Assembly (NCBI GenBank): GCA_944393045.1 | Contig: CALXYT010000014.1 | Coordinates: forward strand, 1 to 44,588 | Direction of reading: 5' to 3' | Origin: an uncultured Succinivibrionaceae bacterium | GTDB taxonomy: Bacteria; Pseudomonadota; Gammaproteobacteria; Enterobacterales; Succinivibrionaceae | DNA: 44,588 nt | Shown here: one piece after another, positions 39,236 to 44,588 of the stretch | How the letters are laid out: each line of letters opens with the position of its first letter | Position numbering within the stretch: position 1 is the first letter of the stretch | Notes under the pieces: generated by a model | What the model saw: the letters and a program-made list of their open reading frames with translations, nothing else | Databases searched by the model: none | Told to the model about the DNA's origin: nothing | Translations under genes and position numbers: made by a program

Positions 39236-41701
39236 ATGCGGGTTTTAAAATTCGGCGGGACATCTTTAGCTAATTCTGAACGTTTTTTAAAAGTTTCAGA
39301 TATTGTAGTGAACACTCATCGTAAATCACAGGTTGCCTTAGTTCTTTCCGCACCTGCTAAAGTAACAAATCTCTTAGTAGCTTTAGTAGAAGATGCTGCT
39401 AAGGGTGGCGAAGGCAAAGCACAAATCGAGCAGATAGTCGCAATCTTCAAAGAATTATGTGAAGGTATTAAGACTAAGTATCAGAATTTTGATGATACAA
39501 AAATCAAAAAGTTAATTGATGATGAATTTGCGATTGTTAGGCAAAGAGTGTTAGGTATTAGTCTTTTAGGTCAGTGTCCTGATAATGTACAGGCTTATAT
39601 TCTTAGCCGTGGTGAGAAGTTATCAGTTGCATGCATGGAAGCACTCTTACAGGCTCGTGGCGAAGAAGTTACTAAGATTTGTCCTGTTGATACTTTAAAG
39701 ACCCAGGATGGTACTTACCTTGAGGCGTCAGTAAATATCGATTTATCACGCAAACTCTTCCAGGAACGCCCTGAAAACCATTCAACTATCTATTTAATGA
39801 TGGGCTTTACTGGTGGTAATGATAAAGGCGAGTTAGTGCTTTTAGGTCGTAACGGTTCTGACTACTCAGCTGCGTGTCTTGCAGCCTGCGTAAATGCTGA
39901 AATTTGTGAAATCTGGACCGATGTTGATGGTGTATATAGCTGTGACCCTCGCATTGTACCTGATGCAGTATTATTAAAGCGCTTAAGTTATAAAGAAGCT
40001 ATGGAGCTTTCATATTTTGGGGCAAAAGTTTTACATCCAAGAACTATTGCACCTATCGCACGTTTTCATATTCCATGTCTGATTAAAAACAGTTTACATC
40101 CGGAAGGTGAGGGTACTTTAATTGCTGAAGATGGCGATATGAGTATTCCTGTTAAGGGGATTAGCGACCTTAAGGATATTTCGTTAATCAATATCTGCGG
40201 TCCTGGCATGAAGGGTATGGTAGGTATGGCAGGAAGAATCTTTACCTGCGTATCACTTGCAAAAGTGTCAATTGCTCTTATTACACAATCTTCTTCTGAA
40301 TATAGCATCAGTTTCTGTATTCATACATCAGATTGTGAAAAGGCTAAAAAAGCTCTTGATGAGGAATTCAAGCTGGAGCTTAAAGACGGTTTATTAGATG
40401 GTATCGATATTATGGATAATAAAGCTATTATCTCTGTTATCGGTGATGGCATGCAAACAGCTCGTGGAATTGCATCAAAGTTCTTTACATCTTTAGCCTT
40501 GGCAAATATTAACGTTAATGCTATTGCGCAAGGTTCTTCTGAGCGTTCAATTTCCGCAGTTGTTTCTAAGAATAAAGTAAATGAGGCAATCAAGATTTGT
40601 CACCAGAATTTCTTTAGTTCCCTACAGTTTATTGATGTGTTTTTAATTGGCTGTGGTGGTGTAGGTGGGGCTTTAATAGAGCAGATCAGAAAACAGCAAC
40701 CTGTATTAAAGCAGAAGAAGGGGTTAATGCTCAGAGTAGTAGGTCTATGTAATTCAAAGCATATGATCTTAAATGCTGACGGTATTGATTTAAATGGCGA
40801 TTATAAAGGGCTGCTTGCTGAATCTGATGCCTCCTTCAGCTTAGAAGCCGCTAAGAACTTTATCACTGAAAGTCACCTTATTAACCCTGTTATTGTTGAT
40901 TGTACTTCTGATGAGAAGATCTCAAGTCAATACGTTGATTTTCTATTAGCAGGTTTTCATGTAGTAACTCCTAATAAGAAAGCTAATACTAGCACTATGG
41001 AGTATTACCGTAACTTAAGAAAAGCTGCTCAATTACGCCGTAGAAAGTTCCTTTATGAAACAAACGTGGGCGCAGGCTTACCTGTTATTGAGAACCTGCA
41101 AAACCTTGTTGCAGCTGGCGACAACCTTAAGGAATTTGCTGGTATCTTATCAGGTTCATTATCATTTATTTTTGGTAAGCTTGATGAGGGCTTAAGTTTT
41201 AGTGAGGCAACACTGACTGCCAGAGCTAAAGGCTTTACCGAGCCAGATCCACGTGATGATTTAAGCGGTATGGATGTGGCACGAAAGATTTTGATACTTG
41301 CAAGAGAAGTGGGGCTTGAATTAAATCTTGATGATATCGATGTTGAAATGGCGCTACCACCAGGATTTGATGCATCAGGAACTACTGAGGAGTTCTTAGC
41401 TCGTCTACCGCAGGCAGATGCCTGGTTCAGCGAACGCTCAGCTCAGGCAAAGGCTCGTGGTGAGGTATTGAGATATGTAGGTAGCATCATTGATGGCAAG
41501 TGTAAAGTTGCTATTAAGGCAGTACCTGAAACCGATCCGTTATATAAAGTTAAAGATGGTGAGAATGCTCTTGCCTTCTTATCAGACTACTATCAGCCAA
41601 TACCTTTAGTATTACGTGGTTATGGCGCAGGTACTCAAGTAACTGCCGCAGGTGTTTTTGCTGATATTTTACGCACCTTAAATTGGAAGAGAGAGGCATA
41701 A
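39236..41701 (+). CDS. thrA: Bifunctional aspartokinase I / homoserine dehydrogenase I
   Basis: The first and third steps from aspartate to threonine. The N-terminal aspartokinase has [28 protein letters not shown] and [13 protein letters not shown]. Two ACT-like regulatory repeats lie at about 310-460 ([31 protein letters not shown]). The homoserine dehydrogenase starts with [16 protein letters not shown] (about 470) and shows [21 protein letters not shown] and [19 protein letters not shown]. From 39236 the protein has 821 residues (E. coli 820), with GGGAG 7 bases upstream; the longer frame from 39161 runs through the attenuator and is not the start. Feedback inhibition by threonine and attenuation through thrL are expected. 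Confidence 0.97.
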   Translation: MRVLKFGGTSLANSERFLKVSDIVVNTHRKSQVALVLSAPAKVTNLLVALVEDAAKGGEGKAQIEQIVAIFKELCEGIKTKYQNFDDTKIKKLIDDEFAIVRQRVLGISLLGQCPDNVQAYILSRGEKLSVACMEALLQARGEEVTKICPVDTLKTQDGTYLEASVNIDLSRKLFQERPENHSTIYLMMGFTGGNDKGELVLLGRNGSDYSAACLAACVNAEICEIWTDVDGVYSCDPRIVPDAVLLKRLSYKEAMELSYFGAKVLHPRTIAPIARFHIPCLIKNSLHPEGEGTLIAEDGDMSIPVKGISDLKDISLINICGPGMKGMVGMAGRIFTCVSLAKVSIALITQSSSEYSISFCIHTSDCEKAKKALDEEFKLELKDGLLDGIDIMDNKAIISVIGDGMQTARGIASKFFTSLALANINVNAIAQGSSERSISAVVSKNKVNEAIKICHQNFFSSLQFIDVFLIGCGGVGGALIEQIRKQQPVLKQKKGLMLRVVGLCNSKHMILNADGIDLNGDYKGLLAESDASFSLEAAKNFITESHLINPVIVDCTSDEKISSQYVDFLLAGFHVVTPNKKANTSTMEYYRNLRKAAQLRRRKFLYETNVGAGLPVIENLQNLVAAGDNLKEFAGILSGSLSFIFGKLDEGLSFSEATLTARAKGFTEPDPRDDLSGMDVARKILILAREVGLELNLDDIDVEMALPPGFDASGTTEEFLARLPQADAWFSERSAQAKARGEVLRYVGSIIDGKCKVAIKAVPETDPLYKVKDGENALAFLSDYYQPIPLVLRGYGAGTQVTAAGVFADILRTLNWKREA

Positions 41702-41706
41702 TAAAA

Positions 41707-42657
41707 ATGGCTGTTAGTGTGTATGCTCCAGCGTCAATCGGAAATGTAAGTGTTGGTTTTGATATACTTGGAGCTGCGTTAAAACCGATAGATGGTCAGG
41801 TGCTTGGTGATGTAGTAGAAGCGTATGACTCTAAAGAAGAATTCAGTCTTGAGATAAAGGGCTACTTTGCAAGTAAACTTCCTCAGGATCCAAAGAAGAA
41901 CATTGTCTATGATGCTTTTTTAGGCTTTAAAGAATACATGGATCAAAAGCATTTACCTGTAAAGCCTGTAAGCATGGTATTACATAAGAACTTACCAATC
42001 GGTTCTGGTCTGGGCTCAAGTGCCGCATCAATTGTGGCGGCAGTTGAGGCATTAAATGCTTTTCATGACTATCCAATGAATAAACATGAGGCTCTTGAGC
42101 TTATGGGTAAGCTTGAGGGTAAGATTTCAGGGAGTATTCATTACGATAATGTAGCTCCATGTTATCTTGGTGGTATTCAGCTTATGGTTGGTGCTTGCAA
42201 TATTATCTCTGAATCTGTACCAAGTTTTAAGGATTGGTATTGGGTATCTTGCTATCCTGGTATTCAGGTAAGTACAGCAGCTGCTCGTGCCATCTTACCT
42301 TTAGAATATAAGAGAAGCGATACTATTACCTTCGGCAGACAGATTGCGGTATTTATTCAGGCATCTCATACTGGTAATGCTACTTTAGCAGCTTCTGTGC
42401 TACGTGATGTATTAGCAGAACCATACCGCGTAAAACTAATTCCAGGTTACGTAAACGTAGGTGAGAAGGCTAAGGAATTAGGCGCATTAGCAACTGGTAT
42501 TTCAGGTTCAGGTCCTTCTATCTTTATTGTGATGAAGGATTTAGCAAAGGCTCAGGAAATGAAAGCATGGCTTGAGCAGAACTTTATCCAAAATGAGGAT
42601 GGTTTCTGCAATATCTGTAAGATCGATACCGATGGTACAGTTGCCAAAGAAATTTAA
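41707..42657 (+). CDS. thrB: Homoserine kinase
   Basis: A GHMP kinase that phosphorylates homoserine. Seen: MAVSVYAPASIGNVSVGFDILGAAL at the start, LPIGSGLGSSAASIVAAVEALN (ATP loop, about 92-113) and TGISGSGPSIFIV near the C-terminus. I start at 41707, five bases after the thrA stop, giving 316 residues (E. coli 310); an upstream ATG at 41683 would lie inside thrA. GAGAGG at the end of thrA can serve as Shine-Dalgarno. It is cotranscribed with thrA but followed by a terminator. Confidence 0.96.
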   Translation: MAVSVYAPASIGNVSVGFDILGAALKPIDGQVLGDVVEAYDSKEEFSLEIKGYFASKLPQDPKKNIVYDAFLGFKEYMDQKHLPVKPVSMVLHKNLPIGSGLGSSAASIVAAVEALNAFHDYPMNKHEALELMGKLEGKISGSIHYDNVAPCYLGGIQLMVGACNIISESVPSFKDWYWVSCYPGIQVSTAAARAILPLEYKRSDTITFGRQIAVFIQASHTGNATLAASVLRDVLAEPYRVKLIPGYVNVGEKAKELGALATGISGSGPSIFIVMKDLAKAQEMKAWLEQNFIQNEDGFCNICKIDTDGTVAKEI

Positions 42658-42668
42658 TTGCTGGCACT

Positions 42669-42691
42669 AAGGCGCAGACTATCTGCGCCTT
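42669..42691 (+). terminator. Terminator between thrB and thrC
   Basis: AAGGCGCAGA (42669-42678) pairs with TCTGCGCCTT (42682-42691), loop CTA, then ATTC without a long T-run. The GC-rich stem is strong and can reduce read-through into thrC. Confidence 0.7.
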
Positions 42692-42802
42692 ATTCATAAC
42701 AGTGTTATGAATAAGTAAAAGAAGTAAAACAAATAACCAAAAAACAAATAACTCACTAAAAATCAATTTTTTTTCAAGTTATTAGTTTTTTTAACTATAT
42801 GC

Positions 42803-42808
42803 TATAAT
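42803..42808 (+). promoter_or_regulatory. -10 element upstream of thrC
   Basis: A perfect TATAAT lies 37 bases before the thrC ATG, in an AT-rich stretch after the thrB terminator. No good -35 is visible. It suggests that thrC has its own promoter. Confidence 0.5.
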
Positions 42809-42845
42809 TTTACAAAATTTTTAGTAATACACCTAAGGTGATTGA

Positions 42846-44120
42846 ATGCAACTTTATAATATTAAAGACCATAGTGAGAAGGTTTCCTTTGCAACTGCTG
42901 TTAAGCAGGGTTTAGGAAGAGAACAAGGTTTATTTTTTCCGGCAAATTTAACACCTATTGATGATGTAGATAATTTGTTAAAGTGCCCATTTGTAGAAAG
43001 AAGTGGCAAGATTCTACGTCATATTATTGGTGATGAAATTGAGAATCTTGAGGAGCTTGTGGCAAATGCTTTTGCTTTTGGGGCACCACTAAGCAAGGTT
43101 GATGAGCATAATTATGCCTTAGAACTTTTTCATGGTCCGACATTAGCATTTAAGGACTTTGGTGGTCGTTTTATGGCGCAGTGCTTAAAGGCGGTAGCTA
43201 AAGATGATAAGGTTACTATTTTAACCGCTACCAGTGGTGATACCGGTGCTGCTGTAGCTCATGCTTTTTATGAACTCCCAGGCATTGAGGTAGTAATTCT
43301 TTATCCAAAGGGCAAGATTAGTAATTTACAAGAAAAGTTATTCTGTACTTTAGGTAAGAATATCAGAACAGTTGCCGTAACTGCTGCCTTTGATGATTGT
43401 CAGGCACTTGTAAAAGAAGCTTTTGACGATGAGGAGCTTAAGAAGGCAATTGGTCTTAATAGTGCAAACTCTATTAACATTTCCCGTTTATTAGCTCAGG
43501 TATGCTATTACTTTGAGGCAATAGCACAATTACCAGAAGCTAAGAGAGAAAATGTAGTAATTTCAGTTCCAAGTGGAAACTTTGGGGATATTACCGCAGG
43601 CTTAATTGCTAAGGCTTTAGGGTTAAAGATTAAGAAGTTTGTAGTAGCTACCAATGATAATGATACAGTACCAAGATATTTAGCAACAGGTAAGTGGGAT
43701 CCAAATCCAACAGTTGCTACATTATCAAATGCTATGGATGTATCAAAGCCTAATAACTGGCCTCGTGTTGAGGAATTATTTAAGGTTAAAGGCTGGGAGC
43801 TTAAAGAACTTGGCTATGGTAAGCTTAATGATGATGAAACCATGAATGCTATGCGTGAACTTCATGCCAAGGGGTATGTATGTGAACCTCATGGCTCTAT
43901 CGCTTATAAGGTATTACAAGATAACCTTGAAGAAGGTGATACCGGTATTTTCTTATGTACAGCACATCCTGCCAAGTTTAAAGAAAATGTAGATCGCATT
44001 CTTAACATCGATGAGCCGTTACCGCAGGCTTTGGCAACTAGAGCAAACTTACCGCTTCTCTCAGATGAAATGGCTCCTGATTTTGCTAAGCTTAGAGCAT
44101 ACCTCTTAGAAAGAGCATAA
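42846..44120 (+). CDS. thrC: Threonine synthase
   Basis: The PLP enzyme that turns O-phosphohomoserine into threonine. Seen: MQLYNIKDHSEKVSFATAVKQGLG at the start, LFHGPTLAFKDFGGRFMAQ with the PLP Lys (about 104), TATSGDTGAAVAHAFY and ISVPSGNFGDITAGLIAKALGL. The length is 424 (E. coli 428). The Shine-Dalgarno is AAGGTG. In E. coli thrC follows thrB directly; here 188 bases with a hairpin and a TATAAT box separate them. Confidence 0.96.
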   Translation: MQLYNIKDHSEKVSFATAVKQGLGREQGLFFPANLTPIDDVDNLLKCPFVERSGKILRHIIGDEIENLEELVANAFAFGAPLSKVDEHNYALELFHGPTLAFKDFGGRFMAQCLKAVAKDDKVTILTATSGDTGAAVAHAFYELPGIEVVILYPKGKISNLQEKLFCTLGKNIRTVAVTAAFDDCQALVKEAFDDEELKKAIGLNSANSINISRLLAQVCYYFEAIAQLPEAKRENVVISVPSGNFGDITAGLIAKALGLKIKKFVVATNDNDTVPRYLATGKWDPNPTVATLSNAMDVSKPNNWPRVEELFKVKGWELKELGYGKLNDDETMNAMRELHAKGYVCEPHGSIAYKVLQDNLEEGDTGIFLCTAHPAKFKENVDRILNIDEPLPQALATRANLPLLSDEMAPDFAKLRAYLLERA

Positions 44121-44166
44121 CCTAAGCAAAAAGCAAATTCAAAGAAAAACCAAACTTTAGGTTTAG

Positions 44167-44198
44167 AACCTTCCCAAGTCTTACTAGGGGAGGTTTTT
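44167..44198 (+). terminator. thrC terminator
   Basis: AACCTTCCC (44167-44175) pairs with GGGGAGGTT (44187-44195) and is followed by TTTTT. Confidence 0.8.
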
Positions 44199-44374
44199 TA
44201 TTGGTTTAGTAAAAGGTTAGATGAAAATACAAGTGGTTATTAAAGGGGATTTTTGCAATTATAAATATGAGATATAGAAATTATTCTTTTTTTTAGGTAT
44301 GATTTCTTATAATCTCTTAATAATCATCGGAAATTTGGTGAAACATAAGTTTGCTAATTTGGGGAAACTTTATT

Positions 44375-44515
44375 ATGAATGCTCAAAATAATACTCAGAT
44401 AGACTTTAATGAACTTACTCGTGTGCAGATACCAGCATTAGTACATTTTACCAACCCCAGCCGTAAAGCCCTTAGCTTTAGCTATGGGGATATAAGGCAT
44501 TCTCAAAAAAGTTAA
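44375..44515 (+). pseudogene. Truncated HsdR-like N-terminus interrupted by an IS
   Basis: The frame from 44375 reads IDFNELTRVQIPALVHFT, which resembles the N-terminus of type I restriction subunit HsdR (FNE-x-TRVQIPALVHL). After T26 the sequence turns into IS-like DNA and the frame stops at 44513-44515. The break lies just after TTAC (44448-44451), a target tetramer known for IS608-type elements. The rest of the gene, if present, lies beyond the IS outside the window. A TATAAT-like stretch lies at about 44303-44308. Confidence 0.55.
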
Positions 44516-44588
44516 AATCTATTGTATTATTTAATCAATTATTGTATAATTCAATTTATGCAAAAAATAAAATATAAATCTAATCATA
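44452..44588 (+). mobile_element. Left end of an IS200/IS605-family element (partial)
   Basis: A subterminal hairpin with one T.T mismatch (CCC-T-TAGC 44469-44476, loop TTTA, GCTA-T-GGG 44481-44488) lies about 17 bases from TTAC. The start of a TnpA-like ORF follows (44558). This is the left-end layout of IS200/IS605 elements, which lack terminal inverted repeats. The element continues past the window edge. Confidence 0.7.
44558..44588 (+). CDS. tnpA: IS200/IS605 transposase TnpA, N-terminal fragment
   Basis: The last 31 bases encode MQKIKYKSNH, cut by the window end. KYKSNHxV is a very common start of IS200/IS605 TnpA (Y1 HUH transposases), and the ORF lies behind a left-end hairpin and a TATAAT box at 44545-44550. 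Only ten residues can be seen. Confidence 0.6.
   Translation, partial: MQKIKYKSNH

Overview
This window comes from a low-GC gammaproteobacterium. The evidence is the bifunctional ThrA fusion, a thr leader peptide rich in Thr and Ile codons, and enterobacterial-type PfkA, TpiA and PotF-like proteins. The very AT-rich genes and the DUF285 repeat protein suggest Succinivibrionaceae, but that placement is inference.

The window falls into three parts. (1) Bases 1-712 hold what looks like the right end of an IS200/IS605-family element and a pRiA4b ORF-3 family gene. (2) Bases about 713-33394 form one integrative and conjugative element (ICE), or integrated plasmid, organised like the IncP plasmid RP4. 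(3) Bases about 33395-44588 are chromosome: a hairpin-rich leader, a potF-like gene, pfkA and tpiA (minus strand), a DUF285 repeat gene, a cysteine desulfurase remnant, thrL-thrA-thrB, a separately transcribed thrC, and an hsdR-like remnant cut by the left end of another IS200/IS605 element.

The mobile element has four modules. The replication and integration module holds a VapE-type helicase, a 300-bp field of interleaved iteron-like repeats, a tyrosine recombinase, a DUF5710/Toprim primase-like protein and a KorB-like ParB protein. The Tra1-like relaxosome holds traM, traL, traK and a second traK-like gene on the minus strand, then an oriT that closely resembles RP4, then traJ, traI, a small Cys-rich gene, traG, traF, topB and ardC on the plus strand. 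A stability module holds a serine resolvase with a three-subsite res locus. The Tra2-like mating-pair module runs on the minus strand as trbB-C-D-E-F-G-H-I-J-L-M, with trbK missing and a TrbA-like repressor upstream. Two further regulator or accessory genes, a DEDDh exonuclease and one unrecognised gene close the element.

The points that most deserve a second look are these: a family of TTTTAGCATGCTAAAA palindromes that resemble a spaced RP4 KorB operator and sit at module boundaries next to a KorB-like gene; the VapE plus iteron field, which looks like an autonomous replication origin inside an ICE; an oriT hairpin keeping the same flanks and gene order as RP4; an attenuator directly after the pilin gene; and a hairpin-rich, possibly non-coding RNA region before potF. 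No antibiotic resistance or obvious defence cargo was seen. All family assignments were made by reading the sequence, with no database search.
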